From Chlorobium phaeovibrioides (lineage in GTDB: Bacteria; Bacteroidota; Chlorobiia; Chlorobiales; Chlorobiaceae): a DNA stretch of 64,000 nucleotides. The stretch covers positions 1 to 64,000 of the forward strand of contig NZ_RXYK01000010.1 in assembly GCF_003968655.1 (NCBI RefSeq). Reading direction: 5' to 3'. Under the pieces are notes generated by a model, which saw only the letters and a program-made list of their open reading frames with translations, ran no database searches and had not been told where the DNA came from. Made by a program: the position numbers and the translations under genes. Shown here one piece after another: positions 15,001 through 21,600 of the stretch (position 1 is its first letter; every line of letters starts with the position of its first letter).

Positions 15001-18000
15001 GCAACCATCAACACCCGAAGGCTCCAGTCGCGTGATGTTACCCTTGATGCGGATGCTATGGCTGAGGGTGATACCATCACCCTTGCAGGTGGCGGCAATA
15101 TTGTTGCATACAAAGTTGATGCAGGCGTCACGGTCGATGCGAAAACCGGCGTCGTGGTCGGTGTGACGCAGGTTAACTCTACGGGTATCCTTGAAATCTA
15201 TACCGATGTTCTGTCAACCGGTGAACAGGTCCAGGTGCTGACGGGTGAAGGTCCCACGACCATCGTGAGCACAGGTTCTGCGGCAGATTCGAAGATCACC
15301 GTCGATGCTGATTTCCTCAAGCAGGCAACGACTGGCGATTACCTGGAAAAAGACCTTATCCTGAACGGTTCGACTGCATTCTGGGTGACGGCCCTCGGCG
15401 CCAGTGTGTACGCGACTGCAGCTTCGGCTTTGGTCAACATTACGATGGAGGAGACCGATTCGGTTGCCGATACCCTCTGGGTGACGACCGGTACGGCCAA
15501 CACCGTCATTACGGGCCTCGATGCCCTCGACACCATCCAGGTCGATGCCGCGGCGTCGGGTTCGGGCGACATCATCACCGTCGACGGATCCTCGGATGTC
15601 ATCATATCCAATGTTTCTTCTTCAATGGATATCGATGCCAACGGCGATGCAAGCGATGCCGGCAGCACCGCGCTCACTGGTGAGTTGACTGTGTCGCTTA
15701 CCTCAACCGCTGATTCCGTCGATATCTGGACCGGCACGAAGAACACCACCGTCCATACCGACACTTTGAATGCGGGCCATGGTGTATCTATTGTCGCTGC
15801 CGCTCTCGAAGACAACCAGCAGTTGACTCTGGACGGTGCCGCCAATGTGGTGGTGACGGGCCTGGACGGCAACATCACAGCAACCAGCCTGACCGGCAGC
15901 CTGACGGTGACGACAGCCGGTGCGGCAGATGGCCAGATCTCTATCGCTTTGGGTTCCGGGACGACCACGGTGACTGCCGATGCCCTCGATACGGTGACGA
16001 TCGATGCGACCCAGCAGGACGGCAATGCTGCAGCCAGCACCGACGGAGCAGACATTATTACACTCAACGGCAACGGGGCCTTTGTGGTCAACAACCTGAA
16101 AGCCGACATCGATGCTGCGGCTGACGGGGATGCAACTGCGGGAGAAGTGTCGTTGACGGTCGATCTCCTCACTCCGGAGGACAACGCCATCACAATCGAT
16201 ACCGACAGGACAACGCTCGTCAAGGCCGGGGCTCTGGATGGAACCAATGATGTCCTGACCCTGAAGGGTGATGGCGACATCACTGTGGGTATCTACAACG
16301 AGTCGACCGGCGCTACGACTGAAGGACTTGGAGTGATTACACTCAATGCTGCGGAGACCACTGGATCCATCGAAGTCTACACTTCAGCGATTGCCGGTGC
16401 AACTTCGGGGACTACTCAGCACCTGACGGCAACAACCGGTTCAGGTGACTTCCTCATCTACGGTGATGACAGTACGAATGTAACATATGTGAGTGGTACA
16501 GTTGAAACCCGCGACATTCAGATTGATTCGTCTCTGATGACATCGGAAGACCGTCTGACTCTCGGCGGAGATGCCGAGTTCTACCTGACGGGTGTCGCCG
16601 CAATCGTCCAGGCATCTGAGGACGGCATCTGGACAGGGCACACCGACGACGGGTCTGTTGATGTGGCCAACATGCCGCTTGATTCGGCATCTATTTCTCC
16701 CGATACAGCTGATGGACTTGGGCTGAATGGTATCGATGCCAACCTCACATCACTTGCAACAGGCGACATCTACATCACAGGTACCGATGCCGCCAATACA
16801 TTCCTGCTTGGTGGTGGCGATGACACCATCTATGGCTACGGTGGAGATGACTACCTCCGCGGTGGCGATGGTGATGATATCATTTACGCCGGTATGGGTG
16901 ACGACTCCATCTATGGCGGTGACGGCGATGACTTCCTCGTCGGCGGTTCCGGAAGGGACGGCAGCGACTTCATCAGCGGTGGCGACGGTGTCGATACGGC
17001 CTGCTTCTATTATTCAACCTATGACACAGCCGCAGCTCGCTATGTTCTCTATCTGGACAGTGACGGCAACATGCTGTCGAGCAATCTGGATATCATCGGT
17101 CAGGACGGGTTGGATACCAGTAATGATGCATCAGAAATAGCAGAGACATTCTACTACTCGTTCGACCGTACGACCAGCGGCACCCTGAATCAGGTTGAGG
17201 TCATCGTCAACCTCGAGTCTGCGACTGAGACCATCACCGACAGGGTGCTGAGCGACGTCGAAAACCTGCGGTTCTGCAACATTTCAACCGGAAGCAGCGC
17301 GGACCTCGATCCGGACGACTTTGTAGGTAAGGTCATCAACGTCAACACCGGTGAGAAGTTCTCTACCATTCAGGCAGCAATCGATGATTCCGACACCCTC
17401 GATAATGATGTGATCCTCGCCAAGAGCGCTGTTTACAACGAGGAGGCATTCGTCAGCAAGAACCTGACATTCTTCCTGCAGGATGGTGCCAGCGGTGTGA
17501 CATTGACCCTTGCCAACGATTATCTCGATCATACCGAGTATGAACTGGCCATAAAGGTCATGAGTGAAGAGGATATCACAATCAACGGCAACGGTGGCGA
17601 CAACACAATCACCATTCTTGATTACAGTGATCTGGCCAGCTGGACGCAATCAGATGAAGGAACCAACAGTGTGCTGCACATGATCGATACCAGTGAGGAT
17701 GGATCCGCTGATACCGAGGCCTTCGAGCTGATTGGCGGGTGGTCAACCGCCGTCACCTCGGTTCGTGGCGATGGGGAGGAGATCTTCGGTTACCTTAGCG
17801 AATTCGATAACGCCAGCTATACCATCAACGGTCTTGACGGCGATGATGTCATCCGCATCAGTGAAACCTCCACCAAGATTCACTATCTCTATGGCGGATC
17901 GGGAGACGACTTCCTCTCTGCCGGCCAGGGTACCGAGTGGCTTGACGGTGGATCGGGCAATGATATCCTTGTTTCGCTCGGCGGTGATGACCGCATGCTC

Positions 18001-18483
18001 GGAGGCAGCGGTGATGACCTGATTGTGCTGGCGACCTACAACGATGGTGTTACAGGCAGCGTACTTGATCCAAGTGGCGATGGCCGAACCCTTATCCTCC
18101 TTGGTGGCGGCGATGACCAGATTGTTGCGGCCGTTCTGGACCCCGATTACGGTATCGACATCGATGCATGGGTTCTTGACTTTGCCCGTGGCGATGATCG
18201 GATCAACCTTGAGAACCTGGTCGACAGCAAGGGTGGAACAGTCGATCTCTATGACATCATCAAAGATATCTCTGGATCTGAAATCGGCCTTGATAACTAT
18301 ACGGCCACATACGACGACGGGGATGCAGTGCATACCGATGATGTGAATGTCAATGTGGAGGGTTCCATCTATCTGCTCGGCATCAATACTGCGCGCCTTA
18401 CTTCTACAGATTTCGTCTACGATAGTGACGCTGCGTGGCTTGATCAGTTCCATGACCTCATCGGTCTGCAGGCGGTTTCGTAG
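1..18483 (+). CDS. Giant RTX/cadherin-like repeat surface protein (5' partial)
   Basis: This is a secreted giant protein of at least 6,160 residues. The frame is open at base 1 and the window begins in the middle of a repeat, so the GTG at 7 is not the true start. Modules in order are: cadherin/VCBS-like repeats of about 167 residues (nt 1-2440); glycine-aspartate RTX nonapeptides of the GGxGxDxLx type (about 2930-3135, 4440-4620, 4790-4890, 5280-5520); a parallel beta-helix-like stretch (about 5790-6500); more RTX (6790-7060, 7555-7690); a long array of 70-90-residue repeats of unknown type (about 8250-16600); RTX (16790-17000); a pectin-lyase-like segment (17320-17640); and RTX (17890-18030). 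The composition is acidic, rich in Thr, Asp and Gly, and nearly free of Cys, as is usual for type I secretion substrates. The uncleaved secretion signal should lie in the last 60-100 residues. The ABC exporter and HlyD-type adaptor encoded downstream are the likely secretion partners. Adhesion or cell-cell contact is an inference. Confidence 0.9.
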   Translation, partial: GTVSSGFTEIDGVDTATNAVAFGTTGTAEIADLDLASDGIANLTITFANSTIRDGAAEQLLVGGSTITLNTTASASNLTTAISSITWSVAVTQTGTAANDTTSVVFTNSASGGEATTAQAEALLDAIKYNNTSDTPTAGARTFQVTVSDGTATSSVATKSITVVPENDTPVIDLNGASTGVDDSVGYTEINGADTTANDIKLGVSGTAVVTDLDGDSLANLTVSFLNSDIKDGSSEEFVLGGLHIGLVSNYTTNYLLGGVSKYTITTTVGATETTVVFTDAESATLTKAEAEALLDLVQYNNTSDAPTDGGRNFNITVSDGTDVSSVATKTITVVHENDTPVVSLSAATATYTEINGADTTSNDVSLGTAGQTEISDLDSANLSSLTVSFANSTIEDAAAEQFLVGGSTIALNTTGTTTLASTVGGVSYTVSITSDGANTSFVFTKDGTNTVVTKAEAEALLDAIKYNNTLDSPTAGVRVFNVTVSDGTESSTAVTKTITVVPTNDTPSVSLYTASGTFTETDGADVAGNDVAFGTTNQTEISDLDLAIDGIANLTVTFANTTIKDGASEQFTVGGSVIELNASDTLSSTIDSVSYDVTVTRGAATTTVVFTQDDGGEVTTANAEALLDALKYNNASDSPTEGDRLFNVTVSDGSAVSAVSTQTVSVSAVNDTPTITVNSSTSPAFIEVEGADTAAKKVTISPGVTIADLDDAIISASVRITNPFDGDILGFTDTSSGKITGTYSSTTGTLSLVAAAGQTPSTADFHAALQSVYFNNSSDTPNTTARTVECTITDGDAFSLVATETVTVTSTNDIPVVTTSAINIWSGTTTQTSTLSYSDLDPSASQTWTVVSGPGAAFATTPDATNGKITFTVANVVDGGNITVKVTDTGSEGAATSVNKLVAVNVYDYALFDTDGTTQLAAYATFADATAAGTAGQVVKIATDNTVSTFVLPDSSVSLDVDASLETAAVSITGNDGDNTLTGTSLNDTLSGGDGDDSLVAGSGNDTLSGGAGADTLDAGLGNDVLAGGTGADSLLGGDGDDVFAYSAFSDATSSAIDEVTGDSISGGDGSDTIMVKTSGSYDFTDIASASGIEKLVIDAGTATPTVIIDNKLVGAGEVLNVSSASADGTENIILHATSLTQGTINITGYEFGDHSEFNGGTGIDTITYYGSVSDYSFSGSPDTYVKIVSDTYGVDHTLRGIEVINFVTEAAPSTVTMSARLIGAGGYAALSDAIAVASTGDLIMMAAPVAVNYAESKVIADKDLWLNVPITTLKDTGTNLSSVSTINAIGTSNTAVLDMTASGYTGDQYGYPNYTTIEVSDSGTAYMDASVLGGRAFTLTGDFRVTGTYLEVLNLDPATARSIDVLTIQDSSANLAALTPTQIATLKSTYGVDAFVGNGDISLTADQIAAFSTSSSVTLLNPNGDVTQIGSNSTAYGDTLDAFSSTETGYALATNVEKSVTLADANTSNSTTYIISGQIIDGLAGNDRISGTSVATSSDALVTDYLIGGEGHDYLIGGGTDLLQGDAGDDIYIVTGANDFVLEDPGEGTDEVRTSLGTYKLTDDVDILRYTGTTVDAGFTGTGNDIGNRIYGGAYNDTLTGGAGDDVLWGGAGADTLSGGDGNDTIIIGTDRIAVAYYNGAYTTTASANTDPVDDYAGDSVDGGAGIDTLQFQGTANNQNLIISSTTTGIEVFKVVNIPGYTSYALDLDASALSDDSDNFAVTLSLDTSVVSSGWVSGVSTIADSSGDLVIDGAEVIGNAAANTLKGSAYSDVILGGEGADGLYGQGGNDYIFGEGGNDQIFGGAGDDVIVGGTGDDRAFGDLGSDIFIGGAGNDYFSGSKASEYVDSSDVDNGVDMAVVAADAKIYLSGDARFEATASVTVTSTADGTDTYEDVEVVSKGGAVTVSSRAVMVSGGTAVDLAMDFRLIASTGELLSTYSSFDAALAAATNTGLTIAVADGATVKLDGSGEGLVSGLTIIGSGTDDAATFTGALTIAEANVTLQGVRFETAGAVAAVTVSATGATIADVSFTGTDAAASSVGVAVGAAIGVSITGSDFTNLDTAIALADAYGATAVITGNTIASSTVGIDINGLAAAADVTVTNNSFDSNDTALLLDKEGADYNAAASLAVEYNRFDVPVDHVGVDADGVSFSGALQTELLATLPLNTYVLAQTDTAGHTAGHTDGEAITNDGNAAMESASNYVVDGTTATDDTVVFQQDDYGLTLDMTSGSTLALDLDSDGTFTTYVVGELGEGTVYISTAIENITGTAQGDSITGSADANVLSGLEGMDVLSGGAGNDTIYGGADDDLIYGGDGNDILYSGSATLKDSVQGVGDDVLYGGAGDDTYNVGEVADQNYFVGGDGEDTAVFTRTIGSYYINRADLRFLTDVNLTSGTEDAIWGVLNNDESSLSATGSETAVDVDFASDQPIFQVEYVVNGVTIQTDYVQAENLKFTDVTLIWGTLEELESDLAISGLAVAVDPDADFRTELFVTSSDPDVAFVYNGGGSPDELNTPNYVLGSLNADTIIGGDGADVVFGLSGNDEITGGLGVDTLDGGIGEDNYYITPQIYNAETGYWIGDEFQAGDIIADTGDGDAGIDQLDEVHIIDGGYVHFDYGTLTGVDEVLYDSYIATDNGVTSSDSNQVYVTSEQFDGVDYFRSGSAVYDYLEIEFSQNDTTLTATNVVGVEAVVLDTLTDGSAENRIDAAGITTDAIVYVRGGQSDTDSDSIRVDNLVADIRADGYTTVTGHSTTGIYYGDLDINLRSGAGEVRIWTGADDTTVTTRTGSLAYVDADKLTLGDLYLDGVGNVTVVNAGSITVDASKDLAFDDPDTLNPLTGTLSVTTKNYADIDILTGTNTTTVTSYYGHVDVDATELLDDKVAGQYNLILKGSSSVTVTELQGDVNASLSSGAMDITTATTLEAGHDGNVDIITGTHDTKITGTTDGLSVTVNADLLSSDAVHSDVLTLDGQADFDVDHIASGVTVDADGDGSGAALQGTLVIDTDAAAKDVLVLTGVAATTINTQSSLGGTVTVEADKLADDITLALNGAAAITVNDLVGDIDADGNGTTTGMTAGDLIVKTADNSGGSLAIHTGDTSLYLNTAADTDTKDAVTVDADMMARDTDMYIGGASNVTITGLITDLYASSAATDYATLSGSLTVTTGALTNGGGTGGAVQFVLGSGVTTVFANESGTDATTTDLVIDATALTANTLTLRGTAEIEVDHVSTNVDAGGDAGSSLSPLSGMLDIDAEAGSHTFTVTTGTGRTAVTAATGNTITIAAALLDDINAVVSGVKADAELVLDGTGTVTVDDLNGDLNAEDFSGATGTSLTVNVSDLSGTGDGADSLAALEIVTGSTDTNITGNDLYDDVDTLDIRVDGSALAGQTGERLKLSGTAEYVVENNTDNQKLTLDVYDLLDNNEVTLQGVGDFELTGTSADVDASDLTGDITVRTKNTDPDAADDIIVTSGSGITTVDAVESVDKITLNAALIHDDHLDAERTIETEKTEVNVLGAGTVVVTNLKADLDASSFTGTLDVTRTAVGVDASDNPYIDDVDITVGVKGASIDAGEIRNNTTYVDAHLMADTGLLTLEGADATSFLVDLVNEGAKIDARGLDGALDVYTLDGVGKTSVVEVLTGTAETTITSNAGEVDVDATALDDETLYLIGSSEYEVTHLGYNLFAENSTGAIAVTTDAISGYSFTSPFLTITTGTGNMTVNGDDSDDSDTGILDITVKADKIADASTTEVDLYLTGDAEYLITSNTTTVDGSYSEVTIDASDLGDTGGLTLSGEGNFRLVNTTQDVLAPTLEGKLTVETEGPVDGTAVANIITVTAGSGQLGVKATDSIDKITVEAANLVDDTNTYSPATYNPGTWELTAEGAGTVVVNGLAADLDAHTLGGELTVSLGDVTPADVDIWLNNGDSTINTDSSGVTLNASQLGTDDVVTLTEAGAVYLFNADAGMKVDAKTVVSGQETSYSGLLTVATAALSTGEKVFVDTGSNDTKIIGSGGGVDVDATVLADNNDLIIQGSSVVTVTGLQADVKAGATSGSISTGAIDITTVSNANLSVESGTGDIAITSASGVVTVDAASMSRSVKDADADITVDGSAKFTLSSVGTNVLVDAAQLSTANHSTDDGKLTVTTKDGATGVVITTGNAQTTVNTGSSTAGRVEVQADTMDNDIVLDLNGSSQVNVFDVIGDIDASGLSNTLYVKTADNEDAVGSSSLEDVKVTLGNASAGIVGVGSDDRIDVVANAMTTDGRVLSLAGASDVYVTGLLENLDANGSSVNGYSMAALTGDLFVTTGELTSDSQLTMYTGSGNTFINADKVDTDTNDLEDLTVDAGAMSSGVAEATLTLTGDADIYVYGASRDILATTYSGDSSVDTQLTGSLWVRANSSSNFDIVTGTHKTTVTMDSASSTVHVDAMALVEDATLSSSYEELNITGSATSSTAYVTNLVADVKADLFYGTLDVITAENASIAVIAGNRNNFISANGADAAVMVNAGAIDANYNLYARGAGDFSVTSVGNSVVIDADGSSTYADKLTGSLDVTTASGATNVAVYTGTYTTTVEGNLGSIAVNAKELLDRASTYEMFLEGSSAMTVTNLIADVNATASSGTVSITTGDAVDNGISILTGSGAMSVTDSAASDTVSIDATKLNDNTLLTLSGDAKFTVSSLKGDAVVNSGTGLFTATLADALDVTIDTDRTTTVNAAALAAGHTLELTGSGNVTLSGLIANLDANGVSDWNSGSELTGTLDITTSVRPTDGAVTSGGVTGDGTDPALTIWTGSNSTTVTGYDATANESSILDIVVDATKLADTNTSTVLYLGGDAEYKLVNSDTTYSTSHKEVQVNLANAAGSGKVILTGTGAYNLIETSTDIDAGFAEGPLTVTTRVASVDDIIVTAGTNILTVDAVNAGDTVAIVAANLTDDMDDNDRTGEVSTDLDSDSVDTFELTTKGAGDITVSDLSADLDASLLSGDLYVSLKTFSSFDTVDDVDIKLNSGDATINTRRLQSRDVTLDADAMAEGDTITLAGGGNIVAYKVDAGVTVDAKTGVVVGVTQVNSTGILEIYTDVLSTGEQVQVLTGEGPTTIVSTGSAADSKITVDADFLKQATTGDYLEKDLILNGSTAFWVTALGASVYATAASALVNITMEETDSVADTLWVTTGTANTVITGLDALDTIQVDAAASGSGDIITVDGSSDVIISNVSSSMDIDANGDASDAGSTALTGELTVSLTSTADSVDIWTGTKNTTVHTDTLNAGHGVSIVAAALEDNQQLTLDGAANVVVTGLDGNITATSLTGSLTVTTAGAADGQISIALGSGTTTVTADALDTVTIDATQQDGNAAASTDGADIITLNGNGAFVVNNLKADIDAAADGDATAGEVSLTVDLLTPEDNAITIDTDRTTLVKAGALDGTNDVLTLKGDGDITVGIYNESTGATTEGLGVITLNAAETTGSIEVYTSAIAGATSGTTQHLTATTGSGDFLIYGDDSTNVTYVSGTVETRDIQIDSSLMTSEDRLTLGGDAEFYLTGVAAIVQASEDGIWTGHTDDGSVDVANMPLDSASISPDTADGLGLNGIDANLTSLATGDIYITGTDAANTFLLGGGDDTIYGYGGDDYLRGGDGDDIIYAGMGDDSIYGGDGDDFLVGGSGRDGSDFISGGDGVDTACFYYSTYDTAAARYVLYLDSDGNMLSSNLDIIGQDGLDTSNDASEIAETFYYSFDRTTSGTLNQVEVIVNLESATETITDRVLSDVENLRFCNISTGSSADLDPDDFVGKVINVNTGEKFSTIQAAIDDSDTLDNDVILAKSAVYNEEAFVSKNLTFFLQDGASGVTLTLANDYLDHTEYELAIKVMSEEDITINGNGGDNTITILDYSDLASWTQSDEGTNSVLHMIDTSEDGSADTEAFELIGGWSTAVTSVRGDGEEIFGYLSEFDNASYTINGLDGDDVIRISETSTKIHYLYGGSGDDFLSAGQGTEWLDGGSGNDILVSLGGDDRMLGGSGDDLIVLATYNDGVTGSVLDPSGDGRTLILLGGGDDQIVAAVLDPDYGIDIDAWVLDFARGDDRINLENLVDSKGGTVDLYDIIKDISGSEIGLDNYTATYDDGDAVHTDDVNVNVEGSIYLLGINTARLTSTDFVYDSDAAWLDQFHDLIGLQAVS
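19..2440 (+). repeat. Cadherin-like repeats, about 167 residues each, in the giant protein
   Basis: Five repeat units are recognisable by the start motif (F/Y)TE(I/T)(D/N)GAD at nt 19, 559, 1054, 1555 and 2056. Spacings are 540, 495, 501 and 501 nt. Each unit also has a conserved EALLDAIKYNN-type segment, a VSDGT segment and an NDTP linker. DNA similarity is high around nt 358-400 and its counterparts in later units, which suggests tandem duplication. The first unit is cut by the window edge. Confidence 0.85.
2929..3135 (+). repeat. RTX calcium-binding nonapeptide block
   Basis: About seven tandem GGxGxDxLx-type nonapeptides run in a row, including GGDGDDSL, GGAGADTL and GGTGADSL. This is the calcium-binding beta-roll signature of type I secreted proteins. 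Similar shorter blocks recur later in the same protein. Confidence 0.9.
8250..16600 (+). repeat. Array of roughly thirty 70-90-residue repeats, unknown fold
   Basis: By eye, a degenerate unit repeats about every 207-264 nt. Example anchors are the D(V/I/L)DA-like motif near nt 8704, 8950, 9178, 9421, 9685, 9940, 10567, 10819 and 11026. The unit reads roughly: G-L-V-T-T strand, then a TG-x-x-TT-V turn, a V-x-VDA-x-x-L segment, an L-x-L-x-G segment, then V-T-x-L-x-x-D-V-DA. Hydrophobic and threonine residues alternate, which suggests an all-beta solenoid or stacked beta-sandwich. I do not recognise a named family. Confidence 0.75.
16790..17000 (+). repeat. RTX calcium-binding nonapeptide block near the C-terminus
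   Basis: Tandem GGxDDxIYG-type nonapeptides span this stretch of the giant protein, including GGGDDTIYG, GGDGDDIIY and GGDGDDFLV. A further short block lies at about 17890-18030. A beta-roll this close to the C-terminus is typical of type I secretion substrates, which fold in extracellular calcium. Confidence 0.88.
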
Positions 18484-18496
18484 TCCAGTGCTGCGG

Positions 18497-18526
18497 AGGC
18501 AGGCGCATCGGCCGCCTGCCTTTCTT
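18497..18526 (+). terminator. Rho-independent terminator after the giant gene
   Basis: A perfect 9-bp stem (AGGCAGGCG at 18497-18505 with CGCCTGCCT at 18513-18521) has a 7-nt loop and is followed by a short T-rich run. It lies 14 bases past the stop codon of the giant gene. The rest of the 18484-18690 gap shows no gene; I could not identify a convincing promoter for the next gene. Confidence 0.75.
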
Positions 18527-18690
18527 AAATCCGGGTTAGCAGCTCCCGGAAGTGACTCAAGAATCGGTATGACCTGCGTGTTGCGGGTTTCGCCACTCAA
18601 TCAATCCATAAGCCTTTACGATCCGAGGGATCCGGGATGGCAGTATGGGGCTCGGGTTTTTATGATGCGTATTGATAAGCTTGTGGATAC

Positions 18691-21600
18691 ATGCGGCTGA
18701 AGCAGTGGGCCCGCCGGGCAGGCAAGCGCATAGCCCGGACCGTGAGTTCATGGCCATCCAATCTTGGCGTCGGCATCGGCCTCTATGTTTCCCATCTCTT
18801 TTATGAAAAGTGGGCGGCCTCGCATCTGGAGTTGCCGCAGGCGGAAGAGCCGGACGACGGGCTTACGCTGGATGTGAACGCCGCCCTTGGCGCCGCCATC
18901 CCCGATTCTCTTGACGAAACCTCCTCCGAACGGGAGGTGTTCACTGTCGCCGACCCGCTTCCTGAAAAACCCCCTGCCGATCCAGAAGAAGTTGTCGCAC
19001 CTCCCGATTCCGATGGCAGCTCCGGGATTATGGAGTTTGACGGCGGTGAGGACATCCTCAGCTATCTGGTTCCTTCTTCCGATACCGGCTATGCGCTCGT
19101 CGCCGACTACCAGGTCTATACCCTTGAGTACATCGAGCCGCAGGAGCCGATGTACTCTGTTCAGGAAGAGGACGATGACGACGACAAAGGGCTCTTCTGG
19201 CTGGATCCGGCAGCGGTGCTTGCCGTTGGCCTGGGTTTCTTTGCCGGGACGCAGTCCTTGTATGATTTCGATGAACTCCTTGCTGCTGACAACACGGCGC
19301 CTGTTGCCGCCGATGATGACGATGCTGTCGATGAGGGGGATACGCTGACAGTAGGCGCTTCGGCTGGCGTGCTCTCCAACGACACCGACGGTGATGGCGA
19401 TGTCCTGAGCGTGACGGCGCTGCGGACGGGTACGGAGTCGGGGTACGGCTCCATCGGTACGGTAGGGGAGGCGCTTACGGGCACCTACGGCACGCTGACG
19501 CTCGAGAGCGACGGCAGCTACACCTACTTGGCCGACCAGGCGGCGGCCGACGCACTGGGAGAGGGCGAGACGGCAACGGACAGCTTCACCTACCTGATCT
19601 CCGACGGCCATGGCGGCACAGACTTAGCCCAGCTGGATATCACAGTGAGCGGTGTCAACGACGCTCCGACTTCGAGCGACGACAGTGTCGTGTCGAACGA
19701 AGGAACGACGATTGTGCTTTCTCTCGACGATTTCGGCACATACACCGATGTCGACGGCGATTCCGTCGCGGGGGTGAAGATCAGCTCGCTGCCCTCCGCC
19801 GGCAGCCTCGAGTACAGCGCAGACGGTTCGACATGGACGGCGGTCAGTGCCGGTCAGGAGATCAGCACGGAGTCGATCGACGGCGGACGGCTGCGTTTCG
19901 TGCCGGAGGCCGGGGCATCGGGCGATGATTATGCCTCGATCGGCTTCGAGGTTTATGACGGTGCGGCCTACAGTGAGGGTGGTTATGTCCTCAGTGTGGA
20001 CATCAACACCCTGCCGGATTCCACCGACGACGAAGTGACGACGGACGAGGACGTTGCTTATGCCTTTACCCTTGAGGATTTCGGGACATTTTCAGATACC
20101 GACGGCGACATACTGGCCGCGGTGAAGATCTCGACGCTCCCGACCGGAGGAACGCTCGAGTACAGCAGCGACGGGGTTGCCTGGGAGACGGTCCCGCTCG
20201 ATCAGGAGATCAGCGCCTCGGATATCGACGCCGGGCGGCTGCGCTACACGCCGCCGGCCGATATGAACGGTACCCCGTACACCACGATCGGGTTCCAGGT
20301 GTCGGACGGAAGCTCATACAGCAGTTCGGAGTATACGCTCACAGTGAATGTCACATCGGTCAACGATGTGCCGACTTCGACTGATGACAGCGTAACGACT
20401 GAAGAGGATGTGGCTGTGCTGTTGGCTGTATCCGACTTCGGCAGCTTTACAGATGTAGACGGTGACTTGCTTGCTGGCGTTCGGATCACGACGCTTCCTG
20501 TGGCTGGCTCGCTCGAATACAGCAGTGATGGAACGACATGGACAGCCGTAAGCGATTCACAGGAGATCAGCACGTCGGATATCGAAGCAGGACGCCTGCG
20601 TTACACGCCGGTTGCTGATGCGTATGGGGTCCCATACGCATCGCTCGGCTTCGAGGTATATGATGGTGTAGCCTATAGTAGCTCGGAGTACACCTTGACA
20701 CTGAATGTCTCATCGGTCAATGACGCTCCGAGTGCTGCAGACGACACCGTGACGATGGATGAGGATACCTTCGTGGTGCTGCTTGCCGACGATTTCGGCA
20801 CCTTCAACGATGTCGACGGCGACTCGTTTGCCGGTGTTCGGATCACGGCGCTCGAGAGCGCCGGCGACCTCGAGTACTACGACGGTTCCCAGTGGGTCGA
20901 TGTTGTTGCTGACCAGCTTATCAGCGCCTCGGACATCGATGCCTGGAATCTCCGCTACACGCCTGCCGACGATGCATACGGGACCCCCTACGCCACGATC
21001 GGCTTCGAGGTGTACGACGGCACCGACTACAGTGCCTCAGAGTACACGCTAAGCGTAAACGTTTCGGCGGTGAACGACATGCCGGCGGTTGATCTCAAGC
21101 CCTCAGACGCTACGGGCATTGACAACACCGCCACGTTCGTCGAGGTCGCCGGAACGGATGATGGTTCGGCGGTTGTCGCATTTGCTGCTGATGGGCTCAA
21201 TCTTTCGGATATTGACAGTACGGATCTCGCCACCCTTAAGGTCTCGATTGACCCCTCGACGGTGGAGTCCGGAGACCGGCTGGTGCTCGGAAGCACAGTG
21301 ATTGATCTGTCGGATACCTCGGACAATGTCGGTGAGGTGAGTTACGATGGCACAGCGTTCAGTTACAGCGTGACCGATGCGGGTGAAGATCGGACGGTCG
21401 TCTTCACGAGCCTCGTAGAGTCTGGAGGAGAAGGAGCCCCTGCGGTGATCTCCAGCTATGAGTTACTGCTCGACGCGCTTAAATTCAACAATACCGCCGA
21501 CGATGTCACCCGCGGTGAGACGCGCAGCTTCAGCGTCGTGGCTTCCGACGGGACGGATTCGAGCGCTGCGGCAGTGTTTACGGTCACGCTGCAGGGGACC

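Noticed and set aside
15339-16283. 314-codon open frame on the - strand inside the giant gene
   Set aside because: Low-complexity Ser/Val/Ala translation, antisense to the repeat array, no RBS or known motif.
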